DNA of 56,783 nucleotides from Elusimicrobiota bacterium (GCA_016196755.1 JACPXC010000042.1:1-56783), one strand, 5' to 3'; counted from the stretch's first letter, positions 15,513 through 24,891 are shown. Numbers and translations: made by a program. Notes: generated by a model not told the origin, from the sequence alone.

Positions 15513-17801
15513 ATGCCCAGGAAGGGCGCGCGTCGACCGCGCGGCTCCGCGGTGGCCGCCGGCGTCGCGGCGGCGCTGGCGCTGGCCGCCGCCGGGACGG
15601 TCGCCCTGTTCCTCTACGCCGAGCGCGTCCTCGGCCCGCTCCTCGGGGGCGAGGCCCGTCCGGCCTACACGACGCGCATCTACGGCGCCCCCAAGCGCCT
15701 GCGCGTGGGCGCCCCGATGACCCCCGCGGAGCTGCGCGGGCGCCTCACCCGCCTGGGCTACGCCCCCGGCATCCCCGACCGCCCGGGCGTCTACCGCGAG
15801 GAGAAGAACCGCTTCGAGGCCTTCCTGCGCAGCTTCGAACACCCCTTCATCAAGCCCACGCCGCGCCGAGTCTTCCTCGAGCTCGAGGCGGGCCGGCTCT
15901 CGGGGCTCAGGCTGGCCGACCCTCCCACGCCGCTCCTCGAGGCGTTCCTCGAGCCTGAGGCGCTCTACGAGGTGTCCACCGCGGGACGCGTCCGCCGCCG
16001 GCCGCTCAAGCCCGGCGAGGCCCCGCGCTGGATCCTCGACGCCGTCATATCGACCGAGGACCGCCGCTTCCGCGAGCATGCCGGCGTCGACCCGCGCGGC
16101 ATCCTCCGGGCGGCGCTCAAGAACCTGCGCCGCCGCCGCGTCGCCGAGGGCGGCTCGACTCTGACCCAGCAACTGGTCAAGAACCTCTACCTCTCCCCCC
16201 GGCGCACCTTCTCGCGCAAGGCCAGCGAGGCCGTGCTGGCGCTCTACCTCGAGACGCGCTACGCCAAGGACGACATCCTGCGCCTCTATCTCGACACGGT
16301 CTACTTCGGCCAGGACGGGCCGGTCGGCGTCTTCGGCCTGGTCGCCGCCTCACGGCTCTACTTCGACAAAGAGCCGGCCGGCCTGGAGCTGGCCGAATGC
16401 GCGGCGCTGGCGGCGCTCCTGGCCTCCCCGGGCCGCTTCGACCCGCGGCGCGACCCCGCGGCCGCCCTCGAGCGGCGGAGGCTGGTCCTCGCGGCGATGC
16501 GCCGCGACGGGCGCATCACGCCGGCCGAGGAGCGCGCCGCCGGAGTGGCGGTCCTGCGCCTGGCCGGCGGCAAGGCCGCGCGGCCGCGCGCGGCGGACTA
16601 CTTCCTGGCCTGGGTCGAGCGGCTGCTCGACGAGCGCCATCCCGACCAGCACCTCATGGCGCGCGGCGTCACCGTCCATACCACCCTCGACCCCTGGCTT
16701 CAGGAGGCCGCGCGCCGCGCGGTCAAAAAGGCCGTCCATCAAGCCGCCCTCGTGGCCCTCGATCCCCAGAGCGGGGCGGTGCGCGCCCTGGCCGGCGGCA
16801 AGGACTATGCCACGGCTCCCTTCGACCGCGCGACGCGCGCGAACCGGCAACCGGGCTCGGCCTTCAAGCCCTTCCTTTATGCCGCGGCACTGACCGCCGA
16901 GGAGGGGCGCACGCCGGCTTTCACGGCGGCCACTCTGCTCGAGGACGCGACGCGCCAGTGGCGCATGGAGGGCGGCACCTGGAGCCCGCGCAACTACGAC
17001 GGCGTCTACCGCGGGAGCGTACCGGCGCGCACGGCGCTGGCCCTGTCGCTCAACGCGGCCTCGGTCGACCTAGCCTCCCAAGTCGGCCTGCCGCGGCTCA
17101 TCGAGACGGCGCGCCGGTTTGGGATCGTCAGTCCCCTGCGTCCCGAGCTCGGCATGGCCCTGGGTTCCTCCGAGGTGACCCTGCTCGAGCTGACCGGGGC
17201 CTATCTTCCCTTCTTCAACGGCGGCCTGCGCGCCGAGCCGCACGGGATCGTGGCCGTGCTCGACTCGGACGGCGCCACCCTCGAGGCCCGCAAGCCCGAG
17301 CGCCGTCCCGCGCTCAGCGAGGGCGAGGCGTACCTCCTGGGCGAGCTCCTGCGCGAGGTCGTGCGTACCGGCACCGCCAAATCCCTGAAGCGCTGGGGTC
17401 TGGCCGGCGTCGCCGCCGGCAAGACCGGTACGACCGACGAAGGCCGCGACGCCTGGTTCGTCGGCGCTACGCCATGGCTGGCCGCGGGGGTGTGGACCGG
17501 CGAGGACGTCCCGCGCCCCCTGCCGATCACCGGGGCCTCCGCGGCCCTGCCCGTGTGGGCCGACTTCATGCGCGACACCGTGCCGCCCGACCTGCGCGCC
17601 TTCGGCGCGCCCGACCCTTGGCCGCGTCCCTCCGACATCGAGGAAGTCGAGATCGACCCCGCCAGCGGGCTGCTCTACCATGCCGCCTGCCCGACCCGGC
17701 GGCCCGAGATTTTCCTCCCCGGCACCAAGCCCACCCAAGACTGCCCGCTCCATAAGAAGGGCGTCGTGGGGTGGTTCAAGGACCTCTTCAAAAAGCGGTA
17801 A
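15513..17801 (+). CDS. mrcB: bifunctional penicillin-binding protein (PBP1b-like transglycosylase/transpeptidase)
   Basis: The 762-aa protein polymerises and cross-links peptidoglycan at the inner membrane. It has an N-terminal membrane anchor and a UB2H-like segment (TTRIYGAPKRLRVG, residues about 52-110). The GT51 domain has catalytic E182 in STEDRRFREHAG and the motif GGSTLTQQLVKNLYL. The transpeptidase domain has nucleophile S449 in GSAFK, SLN (S512, N514) and KTGT (637-640). The C-terminus is a lysine-rich tail. Length and order fit class A PBPs of the PBP1b type. It starts 3 nt after the FG-GAP gene. Confidence 0.92.
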   Translation: MPRKGARRPRGSAVAAGVAAALALAAAGTVALFLYAERVLGPLLGGEARPAYTTRIYGAPKRLRVGAPMTPAELRGRLTRLGYAPGIPDRPGVYREEKNRFEAFLRSFEHPFIKPTPRRVFLELEAGRLSGLRLADPPTPLLEAFLEPEALYEVSTAGRVRRRPLKPGEAPRWILDAVISTEDRRFREHAGVDPRGILRAALKNLRRRRVAEGGSTLTQQLVKNLYLSPRRTFSRKASEAVLALYLETRYAKDDILRLYLDTVYFGQDGPVGVFGLVAASRLYFDKEPAGLELAECAALAALLASPGRFDPRRDPAAALERRRLVLAAMRRDGRITPAEERAAGVAVLRLAGGKAARPRAADYFLAWVERLLDERHPDQHLMARGVTVHTTLDPWLQEAARRAVKKAVHQAALVALDPQSGAVRALAGGKDYATAPFDRATRANRQPGSAFKPFLYAAALTAEEGRTPAFTAATLLEDATRQWRMEGGTWSPRNYDGVYRGSVPARTALALSLNAASVDLASQVGLPRLIETARRFGIVSPLRPELGMALGSSEVTLLELTGAYLPFFNGGLRAEPHGIVAVLDSDGATLEARKPERRPALSEGEAYLLGELLREVVRTGTAKSLKRWGLAGVAAGKTGTTDEGRDAWFVGATPWLAAGVWTGEDVPRPLPITGASAALPVWADFMRDTVPPDLRAFGAPDPWPRPSDIEEVEIDPASGLLYHAACPTRRPEIFLPGTKPTQDCPLHKKGVVGWFKDLFKKR

Positions 17802-17804
17802 TAT
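17799..17804 (+). promoter_or_regulatory. -10 box overlapping the PBP stop codon
   Basis: TAATAT overlaps the TAA stop of the PBP gene and ends exactly 6 nt before the GTG start at 17811. A weak TTCAAG (17775-17780) lies 18 nt upstream. Confidence 0.5.
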
Positions 17805-17810
17805 CACGGG

Positions 17811-18749
17811 GTGACCTGGGGGACGCTTCTGGTGGCCGTTTTTGCGTCCGCCGCCGCCGCGGCGCCTTCCTCGCCGTGGGGCGAGAAGGCCTACGGCGTC
17901 CTGCTGGTGGGCCCCGACGGCGGGCAAGATTGGAAGGTCCTCACCGACCTGGTGCGCAAGCGCCTCGGCAAGGATGTCCCGCTCGAAGCCTTCACTGGAC
18001 CGCTCGAGTCTCGCGGGCTCCAAAAGGCGCTCGACCGCCTGCAGACGGCGCGCGCAAAGAAGGTCTGCGTGGTCCCGGTCTTCCTCCACTCCGCCTCGAT
18101 GGAGCTCGAGCAGCTCCGCTACACCCTCGGCCTCGAGAAGCTGCCCAGCCGGCCCTTCATGGAGACCTGGGGGATGACGGGGCGCGTCGTCGCGCGCGTA
18201 AAGACCAAGGCGGCGCTGGTCCTGACCAAGCCGCTCGGCGCCGACCCAGCGGTCTCCGATGTCCTGCTCGAGCGCGCGCTCGACGGCCGCCGCCGGGGCA
18301 AGAAGGAGACGGTGCTCCTGCTCGGCGCGGGCGCCGAGACCGACGACGAGAACGCCGCCCGCCAGGCCGATCTCGAGGCCCAAGCCGAGCGCCTCGACGC
18401 ATCCAAGGAACTGGCCGGGGCCTCGGTGTGGCTCCTACGCCCCGACTCTAAGGACCGGCCGCGCCAGCGCGCCGACTCCGAGAAGGCCCTGCAGGGCTTC
18501 GTACGCGGCCAGACGCGCGCGGGGCCGCTCGTGGTCGTGCCCTACCTCCTGAGCGAGGACGGCACCCTGCGCCAATGGCGCCGCGTCCTAGAGAACCCGT
18601 TCTTGCGCTGGCAGGCCAAGGGCTTGCTGCCCAGCGACCGCCTGGCGCGCTGGGCCGTCGAGCGCGCCCAGGCCGCGCGCGGCGAGGCCGACCAGGTGCG
18701 CTTCAAGGACGCCGGACAGGCCCTCCCGCCGCAAGAGCGGAAACGCTAG
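17811..18749 (+). CDS. secreted CbiX/SirB (class II chelatase)-like protein
   Basis: The 312-aa protein has a signal peptide (VTWGTLLVAVFASAAAAA, GTG start). Two domain-like halves follow. GVLLVGPDGGQDWKVLTDLV, KKVCVVPVFLHSASMELEQL and ETVLLLGAGAET resemble the beta strands of class II tetrapyrrole chelatases such as CbiX and SirB. In those enzymes histidines near these strands bind the metal. Here H92 (VFLHSAS) is one candidate but the usual first-strand histidine is missing. Export is unusual for this fold. The function is uncertain; it may bind a metal or be a structural homolog. Confidence 0.55.
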   Translation: MTWGTLLVAVFASAAAAAPSSPWGEKAYGVLLVGPDGGQDWKVLTDLVRKRLGKDVPLEAFTGPLESRGLQKALDRLQTARAKKVCVVPVFLHSASMELEQLRYTLGLEKLPSRPFMETWGMTGRVVARVKTKAALVLTKPLGADPAVSDVLLERALDGRRRGKKETVLLLGAGAETDDENAARQADLEAQAERLDASKELAGASVWLLRPDSKDRPRQRADSEKALQGFVRGQTRAGPLVVVPYLLSEDGTLRQWRRVLENPFLRWQAKGLLPSDRLARWAVERAQAARGEADQVRFKDAGQALPPQERKR

Positions 18750-18763
18750 AATAAGATCGGAGG
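18747..18763 (+). promoter_or_regulatory. -10 box and Shine-Dalgarno site of thyX
   Basis: TAGAAT (18747-18752) overlaps the preceding stop region. GGAGG (18759-18763) lies 8 nt before the ATG at 18772. This is one of the few first genes in the window with a normal leader and ribosome-binding site. Confidence 0.5.
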
Positions 18764-18771
18764 CTGAACCC

Positions 18772-19509
18772 ATGACCGATAACGCGCCGGATGCCGGGAC
18801 CAAGGTGCTCGACAAGGGCTTCGTGCGCCTCGTCGAGACGATGGGCGGGGACGCCGGAGTCGTCGAGGCCGCCCGGGTCTCCTACGCCGGGACCTCCAAG
18901 GGCGACGAGCGCGACAAGAAGCTGATCGCCTACCTGCTCAAGCACCAGCACCTGACCCCCTTCGAGCACGCGCTCTTCAAGTTCCACGTGAAGTGCCCGA
19001 TCTTCGTGGCCCGCCAGTGGTTCCGCCACCGCTTCGCGGCCTACAACGAGATCAGCTTCCGCTACACCCAGACCAAGGAAGACTTCTACTTCCCCGACGC
19101 CTGGCGGGCCCAGGACCTCAAGAACAAGCAGGGCTCGGTGAGCGCGAAGGACCTTGACCAAGCCGCGCTGTCGAAGGACTTCAAGGCCTCGGTCGAGCAG
19201 GCCTTCAAGACCTACGAGTCGATGCTCGCCGCCGGCGTCGCCCGCGAGATGGCGCGCATGGTCCTGCCGGTCAACCTCTATACCGAGTTCTACTGGACCG
19301 TCAACGCCCGCAGCCTCATGAACTTCCTGGCCCTGCGCGCCGACGGCCACGCCCAGGCCGAGATCCAGCGCTACGCCGAGGCGCTGGCCACGGTGTTCGC
19401 CGCGAAGTGCCCGTGGACCTACGAGGCCTTCCTCGCCAACGTCTGGAAGGGCGAGAACGCCCAACTCGCCGCCGCGAAGGAGAAGGCGTGCGCGCCGCTC
19501 TCCTCCTGA
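18772..19509 (+). CDS. thyX: flavin-dependent thymidylate synthase ThyX
   Basis: The 245-aa enzyme converts dUMP to dTMP using methylenetetrahydrofolate, FAD and NADPH. The ThyX signature RHR-x7-S is present as RHRFAAYNEIS (R85, H86, R87, S95), followed by FRYTQTKEDFYFPD. The C-terminal half has the ARMVLPVNLYTEFYWTVNARSLMNFLALR helix pair that binds FAD and nucleotide. The length is normal. The next gene starts inside its last 22 nt, so translation is likely coupled. Confidence 0.93.
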   Translation: MTDNAPDAGTKVLDKGFVRLVETMGGDAGVVEAARVSYAGTSKGDERDKKLIAYLLKHQHLTPFEHALFKFHVKCPIFVARQWFRHRFAAYNEISFRYTQTKEDFYFPDAWRAQDLKNKQGSVSAKDLDQAALSKDFKASVEQAFKTYESMLAAGVAREMARMVLPVNLYTEFYWTVNARSLMNFLALRADGHAQAEIQRYAEALATVFAAKCPWTYEAFLANVWKGENAQLAAAKEKACAPLSS

Positions 19510-20582
19510 GCCTGGCCCTGGCCGCCCCCACGGGCGCCCAGGACACCGCGGTCTCGAGCGCCCCGGCCTCCGCGGTCGGGAAGGTGCGCCGCGGGACCAT
19601 GAAGTTTTTGGTCCACGTGCAGGGGACGGTGCGGCCCGAGCAGGTCTACCGCCTCAAGTCCACCATCGACGGCCGCATCGAGTCGGTCGACAAGAAGCCC
19701 AACACCTGGGCCGACGAGCGCGACCCCATCGGAACCCTGCTCACCAAGGAGATGGCGGCGATGGCCGACTCCAACGCCACCACTCCCTCCGCCGTGCTCG
19801 AGGAGCGCTGGCAGCGCGTCTTCCAGCCCATCGACATCGCCTGCCCCGGGCGCTGCTTCGTGGTCAAGGTCTACGCCCAGCCCGGCACCCAGGTCAAGGC
19901 CGGAACCCTCCTCGCCGAGGCCGCCGGCAAACTGCGCCTGGTCGGCCGCGTGAAGCCCGGCGACACCCAGTGGGTGCGCGAGGGCCAGACGGTGCGCTTC
20001 TGGTCGAAGAAGGATCCGACGCGCCGCCAGACCGCCAAGGTCGAGCGCTTCGTGCGCGACGTCCAAGGCCAGCGGATCATCCCCGGCGGCACCTTCACCG
20101 TCCTGCTCACCCCCGAGGCTTGGCTCGACGCCAACACCGAGTGGGAGGGCGTCATCGAAGCCGAGGTGAAAAAGGACGTCCTGAGCGTCCCCACCCAGGC
20201 GATCCTGGTGCTCGACGGCGAGGCCTTCCTGCCGATCCGGGTCTCGACCGGCGTGTCGACCTACGACGAGACCGAGATCGTCGCCGGCATCGGCGAGGGC
20301 GTGCGCTTCTTGACGGTCGACCCCGCCGCCACCGACCTGCAGCGCCATATCCCGCCGCCCGAGACCCTGGAGCGTTTCGAGCTCGAGGAGGGCCGCAAGA
20401 AGCGCCGTCCCGAGCGGGAGCGCGACGACGCCGACCTGCGGCCCGCGCCGCGCACATCCATCGCGCCCGAGCGCTGGGAGATAAACCGCCGAAGCAAGCG
20501 GAAGGCCGGCGCCATCGACGTTTTCCCGGACGACCGTCCGCGAGGAGAAAGGGATGACCGCTATCCGAGCGACTTCCGCTGA
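19488..20582 (+). CDS. secreted membrane-fusion-protein-like (HlyD/RND adaptor-like) protein
   Basis: The 364-aa protein starts at GTG 19488, with GGAG (in GAAGGAGAAGG) upstream and a signal peptide VRAALLLSLALAAPTGA. The mature region has lipoyl- and barrel-like segments seen in periplasmic adaptors: GTVRPEQVYRLKSTIDGRIE, VVKVYAQPGTQVKAGTLLAEA and LVGRVKPGDTQWVREGQTVRF. The long coiled-coil hairpin seems short or absent. The C-terminal 90 residues are highly charged (RKKRRPERERDDADLR). No pump or outer-membrane partner lies nearby, so the partner is unknown. It overlaps thyX by 22 nt and the next gene by 29 nt. Confidence 0.6.
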   Translation: MRAALLLSLALAAPTGAQDTAVSSAPASAVGKVRRGTMKFLVHVQGTVRPEQVYRLKSTIDGRIESVDKKPNTWADERDPIGTLLTKEMAAMADSNATTPSAVLEERWQRVFQPIDIACPGRCFVVKVYAQPGTQVKAGTLLAEAAGKLRLVGRVKPGDTQWVREGQTVRFWSKKDPTRRQTAKVERFVRDVQGQRIIPGGTFTVLLTPEAWLDANTEWEGVIEAEVKKDVLSVPTQAILVLDGEAFLPIRVSTGVSTYDETEIVAGIGEGVRFLTVDPAATDLQRHIPPPETLERFELEEGRKKRRPERERDDADLRPAPRTSIAPERWEINRRSKRKAGAIDVFPDDRPRGERDDRYPSDFR

Positions 20583-21129
20583 GGGCTTGACGCTCTTCGC
20601 CAGCCTGCAGGTCCTGCGCGTCGAGGCGCGCTACCGGGCCCTGATGGCCAACGAGAAGGTCGTCGCGCGCCAGGAGTTCCTGGCCGGCTATGACCGCGGC
20701 GCGGCGCGCGTGAGGACCGACTCCTACGCGCTCTCCGGCCTGGCCGCCGACGGCGACCTGCTCATCGTGCGCTCGAGCAACCACCTCGAGGATTTGAACG
20801 CCGCCGCGACGCTCGTCAGCGACGCCGGCCTCGGCCGCCATCTCACGCCCTCCGCCCTCTACCTCGGCACGCTCGGCGACGCGGCGCGCGTCTCCGGCCG
20901 GTTCCTCTGCGTCGTCCCGCTCTCCGAAAAGCCGGCCGCCGCCGCGCCCGCGGGCGCGCGCCTGAGCGTCCTGGACTGCCGCGGACTCGGGCCGGCGCCG
21001 TTCGTGGCCCTGCTCGAGGGAGACGACGTCCTCATGGGCCGGGCCTTTCTCGCGGCCGTCGGCGCGTCCTCCGCCCCGGTCAGGATGGGCCTGCACGGGG
21101 AGATCCGCGACATCGTGGACTCGCTCTAG
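20554..21129 (+). CDS. possible chlorite dismutase-fold protein
   Basis: The 191-aa protein has YRALMANEKVVARQEFLAGYD and LSGLAADGDLLIVRSSNHLEDLNAAATLVSDAGLGRHL as two short stretches of resemblance to Cld/HemQ-type dimeric alpha-beta barrels (the pattern G-x-x-A-D-x-D-L...L-x-x-L). The conserved proximal heme histidine is not obvious, so heme binding is doubtful. The name is a fold-level guess. AGGAG lies upstream of its ATG, inside the adaptor-like gene. The GH57-like gene starts 3 nt after its stop. Confidence 0.45.
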   Translation: MTAIRATSAEGLTLFASLQVLRVEARYRALMANEKVVARQEFLAGYDRGAARVRTDSYALSGLAADGDLLIVRSSNHLEDLNAAATLVSDAGLGRHLTPSALYLGTLGDAARVSGRFLCVVPLSEKPAAAAPAGARLSVLDCRGLGPAPFVALLEGDDVLMGRAFLAAVGASSAPVRMGLHGEIRDIVDSL

Positions 21130-21132
21130 CGC

Positions 21133-23508
21133 GTGCGCAACAAGTACTACGCGGTCCACCTCCACCTCGACCATCCCGAACGCGAGAACCCCTGGCTCGA
21201 GGTGCCCGAGCCGGACCCCCAGGCCGAACCGTTCTTCGACGACTTCGATCGTCTGCTCCACCTCTCTTGGGGACCGCTGTCGGCCGCGGAGCACCGAGGT
21301 CCCGACGGCCGCGTGGAGGCGGTCGTCGACCTGTGGGCGCTCTGCGGCTTCGACGCCGCCCCCGCCGTCCTCGAGCGCCTGGAGCGGCGCGCCCCGCGCC
21401 TCTACGCGCGTCTGAGGGCCGGCCGCGCGGCCGTGGCCACCGCCTATCCCGCCCTGATCCTGCCGTTGGCCTCGGCCGACGACCGCCGCGCCGCGGTGCG
21501 CTGGGGCCTGGCGGACTTCCGCCGCCGCTTCGGCCGCCCCGCCGCGGGCTTCGTCCCGCCGGCCGGCGCCGTCGACGAGGACACGCTCGAGGCCCTGGCC
21601 CGCGAGGGCCTCGCCTTCGTCCTGCTCCCTGCCGCCGCCGCGGCCCGCTTGCGCAGGCGAGGCGACGAGTGGCTAGACACCGCCGCCGAAGCGCTCGACT
21701 GCTCGCGCCCGTACCGCTGGCGCTCGCGCAAGGACCCCGCGCTCGCCCTGTCGGTGTTCTTCTCCCCCGAGCGCTTCGAGCCCCACTCCTTGTTCGCCCG
21801 CCGTCCGCGCCCGCCCAAGCGCTCAGAGGTCGCGCTGGCCGACGACCCCGAGTCCGCCGGCGAGCGCCTGGCCGCCAAGCTGGCCGACGTCCTGCGCGTC
21901 AACGACGCGGCCGAACTGGCCCATGCGGCGTTCTCGGCCGACTGGTTCGGCGCGCGCCTGCCCTCCGGCGAACGCGCCCTGGCCCGGGCCATGGCCCTGC
22001 TCGAGCGCGAGGCCCCCGCCGAGCCCGCCGTGCACGAGGCCTTCCTCACCCTCTTCCCGCCGCCCCAAGAGGTCCAGGTGCGGCCGGCCTCGCGCGACTG
22101 TCCGCACGGCTTCGCGCGCTGGAGCGGCGACTGCGCCTGCCGCGTCGAAGGGCACGACGGGACCCCGTCCAAGGCCCCGGTCCGCTGGCGCGCGCCCCTG
22201 CGCGCCGCGCTCGACGGCCTCTCGGCCTCCCTGGCCGCCCAGGCCCGCGCCGCCTGGGCTCCGCTGGCGCGTGATCCCGCCGCCGTCGTCGACGCCGCCG
22301 CGCGCCTGGCCTTCGTCCCGACGCCCGAGGTCCAGCGCTCGTTCTTGGAAGAGGTCCTGGCCCGACATCCGACCCCCGAGGAGGCGGCCCAGGCCCTGCG
22401 CCTGGCCGAGCTCGAGCGCTGGCGCCTCAAGTCCCTGTCGCGCTGGGGCCTCGAGTCGGCCGACCCGTCGGGGGGCAACGCCGTCCAGGTCCTGCGCTGC
22501 GCGGCCCGGGCGCTCGACCTGGCGCGCGCCGCCCTCGGCACCGGCAAGGCCGAGGCGCTCGAGAAGACTTTCATCGAGGCGCTGTCCTTGGCGCCGTCGG
22601 ACGGCACCTCCTACTCCAACGCCGCCGCCGTCTACCTGAAGCTGGCCGCGCCGGGGCGCACCGGCCCCGGGCGCGTGGCCGCCTACGCGGCGGCGGCCGA
22701 CCACCTGTCCCACGAGCCGGGGCCGGTCCCCGCCCCCCCGGAGTCCCCGGCCTGGGAGACGCGCCTGCGGCCGCTCGTGCGCCGGAGCCTGCGCGACGGG
22801 CGGGCCTGGCGCGTGCTGTCCGCGGCCGGCGTCGATGTCCGCCACCGCCGCACCCTCGAGACATGGTCGGGGCTGGCCGCGGTGCGGCGCAAGGACGGCG
22901 ACGACCTCGAGGCGCGCTGCGCGCCGCTCCCCGAAGCCGAGCGGCCGGCCGCCGCCGGCCGCCTCGACGCGGCCTTCCTCACCGGGAACGCCGACGCACT
23001 GGACGCGGCCTTCGACGCGGCCTTCGGCTCAGAGTCCTGGCCTCTCGACGGCCTGTTCCCCAGCGCGCGCTGGCTGGCCGCGCGCTCGCTCAAGGAGCGC
23101 GGCAGTCCCGAGCGCCGCAAGCGCCTGGAGCCCTTCGCGCGGCTCTCACGGCGGGCCGCCCTCGCGTCGCCGGCGGAGTGGGCCACCGCGCTCGACGCCC
23201 TTGGCGACGCCTTGCCGGCCGAGGCCCTGCCCGGCGCCGCGGCCTGCAGGACGGCCGGCGCGCGCTCGGCGGCCGCCTTCGCGGCCGCGCCGGCTCCGGA
23301 GACGTTGAAAGATTTCGCGGCGTTCCTCGATTCGGCCCGGCGCGGCGGCCTGCGCCTGCCGCTCTGGGAACAGCGCGAGACGGTCTGGAAGGCGCTGGAA
23401 AGCATGCCCGCAAGCCCGGAGGGCGCCGCCGTGGCCGTCCTCCTGGGCCTGCCGGCCCCGCGGGTGACCGAGGCGGCGATCAAAGGAGAGACCCATGGTG
23501 ACGCGTAG
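21133..23508 (+). CDS. GH57 / DUF3536-family protein with degenerate catalytic motifs
   Basis: The 791-aa protein (GTG start) aligns in order with DUF3536 GH57 proteins. ENPWLE follows region 1, ALILPLASADDRRAAVRWG and DFRRRFGR precede region 2, and DCPHGFARWSGDCACR (about 322-337) is the Cys-rich family marker. The catalytic motifs differ from the family pattern as I know it. Region 1 reads HLHLDHP (9-15) instead of HGHFYQP. The LPET motif reads PPAGAVD (142-148). The DGETYGHH motif region reads SADWFGAR (268-275). The protein is therefore probably not an active glycosidase. It overlaps phoH by 14 nt. Confidence 0.7.
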   Translation: MRNKYYAVHLHLDHPERENPWLEVPEPDPQAEPFFDDFDRLLHLSWGPLSAAEHRGPDGRVEAVVDLWALCGFDAAPAVLERLERRAPRLYARLRAGRAAVATAYPALILPLASADDRRAAVRWGLADFRRRFGRPAAGFVPPAGAVDEDTLEALAREGLAFVLLPAAAAARLRRRGDEWLDTAAEALDCSRPYRWRSRKDPALALSVFFSPERFEPHSLFARRPRPPKRSEVALADDPESAGERLAAKLADVLRVNDAAELAHAAFSADWFGARLPSGERALARAMALLEREAPAEPAVHEAFLTLFPPPQEVQVRPASRDCPHGFARWSGDCACRVEGHDGTPSKAPVRWRAPLRAALDGLSASLAAQARAAWAPLARDPAAVVDAAARLAFVPTPEVQRSFLEEVLARHPTPEEAAQALRLAELERWRLKSLSRWGLESADPSGGNAVQVLRCAARALDLARAALGTGKAEALEKTFIEALSLAPSDGTSYSNAAAVYLKLAAPGRTGPGRVAAYAAAADHLSHEPGPVPAPPESPAWETRLRPLVRRSLRDGRAWRVLSAAGVDVRHRRTLETWSGLAAVRRKDGDDLEARCAPLPEAERPAAAGRLDAAFLTGNADALDAAFDAAFGSESWPLDGLFPSARWLAARSLKERGSPERRKRLEPFARLSRRAALASPAEWATALDALGDALPAEALPGAAACRTAGARSAAAFAAAPAPETLKDFAAFLDSARRGGLRLPLWEQRETVWKALESMPASPEGAAVAVLLGLPAPRVTEAAIKGETHGDA

Positions 23509-24457
23509 GCTCAAGCTCAACGACGACCAAGAGGCCTTGTCCCTGCTCGGCGAGCAGGACGCCAAGCTCAAGCGGCTCGAACAGGAGTTCGGGGTGGAGC
23601 TCTTCGTCCGCCACGACCCCGAGGGCAAGGAGCTGCATCTCTCGGTGCGCGGCTCCGGCCCTCGGGTGGAGAAGTGCCTCAAGCGCCTGCGCGAGCGCCT
23701 GGCCTCGGTGCGCGCCGGCACGGCCGCCGAGGACGAGCACTCGGTGCCGTCGTTTCCGACCGGTGTGGTGCCGGTCCCCGAGGACTCGCTGTTCGTCACG
23801 GCCTACGGCAAGCCGATCCGCGCGCGCGGCGCGCGCCAGCAGGAGTACGTCGACGCCATCAGCCGCGGGGATCTTACCTTCGGTGTGGGGCCCGCCGGCA
23901 CCGGAAAGACCTACCTGGCCGTGGCCTGCGCGCTGAGGGCTCTGTTGGCACGCGAGTGCAAGCGCGTGGTGCTGACCCGTCCGGTGGTCGAGGCCGGTGA
24001 GAAACTCGGCTATCTGCCCGGCGACCTCAACGAGAAGGTCAACCCCTACCTGCGCCCGCTCTACGACGCGTTCTGGGCCATGCTCGGCCCCGACAAGTTC
24101 CGGCTCTGGCGCTCGGAGGAGGTCGTCGAGGTCCTGCCGCTGGCCTACATGCGCGGCCGGACCCTCGACGACGCCTTCATCATCTTAGACGAGGCCCAGA
24201 ACACCACGGTCGAGCAGATGAAGATGTTCCTGACCCGCATGGGCCACGGCTCGCGCGTGGTCGTCACCGGCGACGTCACCCAGATCGACTTGGAGAAGCC
24301 CTCGCGCTCGGGCCTGGTCCTCATCGAGAAGATCCTGCACGGGGTCAAGGGCGCCAAGTTCGTGCGCTTCGACGAGGGCGACGTGGTCCGCCACCCGATG
24401 GTGCGCGAGGTCCTGCGCGCCTTCGACAAGTGGGAAGCCGCCGAGGGGAAGAAGTGA
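23495..24457 (+). CDS. phoH: PhoH family ATPase (YbeZ-like)
   Basis: The 320-aa protein has a short N-terminal RNA-binding-like region, then the PhoH ATPase core. Walker A is [12 protein letters not shown], with the family motif [27 protein letters not shown]. Walker B is [11 protein letters not shown], and [14 protein letters not shown] follows. It is known to act with YbeY in rRNA maturation or RNA metabolism. GGAGAG precedes its ATG, which lies inside the end of the previous gene. The following ybeY overlaps by 4 nt, the standard arrangement. Confidence 0.92.
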   Translation: MVTRRLKLNDDQEALSLLGEQDAKLKRLEQEFGVELFVRHDPEGKELHLSVRGSGPRVEKCLKRLRERLASVRAGTAAEDEHSVPSFPTGVVPVPEDSLFVTAYGKPIRARGARQQEYVDAISRGDLTFGVGPAGTGKTYLAVACALRALLARECKRVVLTRPVVEAGEKLGYLPGDLNEKVNPYLRPLYDAFWAMLGPDKFRLWRSEEVVEVLPLAYMRGRTLDDAFIILDEAQNTTVEQMKMFLTRMGHGSRVVVTGDVTQIDLEKPSRSGLVLIEKILHGVKGAKFVRFDEGDVVRHPMVREVLRAFDKWEAAEGKK

Positions 24458-24891
24458 AGGTCGTCCTCCACGGCGAGAAGTCTCTAGGGAAAGGGGCGAA
24501 GGCCGCTGTCGAGAAGGCGGTCAAGGCCGCGCTCGGCCCCCGAGCGAAGAAGTCCGGCGAACTCTGCGTGGTGTTCGCCTCCGACGCGCAGGTCCATGCG
24601 CTCAACAAGCGCTTCCTCGGGCACGATTACAAGACCGACGTCATCTCGTTCCCGTATCCCCGGGCGAAGGGGGTCAAAGGCGACGCCCCGTTCGGCGACG
24701 TCTACGTGGCCCTCGGCGTGGCGAAGCGCCAGGCCAAGGAACTGGGGCATTCCCCGCTCCGCGAGGCGGCGACCCTGGCCGTGCACGGGACCCTGCACCT
24801 GGTCGGCTATGACGACCACAAGCCGGCCGACAAGAAGCGGATGTTCGCGCGGCAGGACCGGGTGGTGGTTGGCGTGTTCCGCGCCGGTTAG
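24454..24891 (+). CDS. ybeY: endoribonuclease YbeY
   Basis: The 145-aa protein has the YbeY metal site in [14 protein letters not shown] (three histidines), preceded by [13 protein letters not shown] and GDVYVAL. It is a zinc-dependent endoribonuclease for 16S rRNA 3'-end maturation. The start is GTG at 24454, overlapping the phoH stop (GTGA). The C-terminus is ordinary for the family. A promoter for the next gene starts 54 nt after its stop. Confidence 0.92.
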   Translation: MKVVLHGEKSLGKGAKAAVEKAVKAALGPRAKKSGELCVVFASDAQVHALNKRFLGHDYKTDVISFPYPRAKGVKGDAPFGDVYVALGVAKRQAKELGHSPLREAATLAVHGTLHLVGYDDHKPADKKRMFARQDRVVVGVFRAG

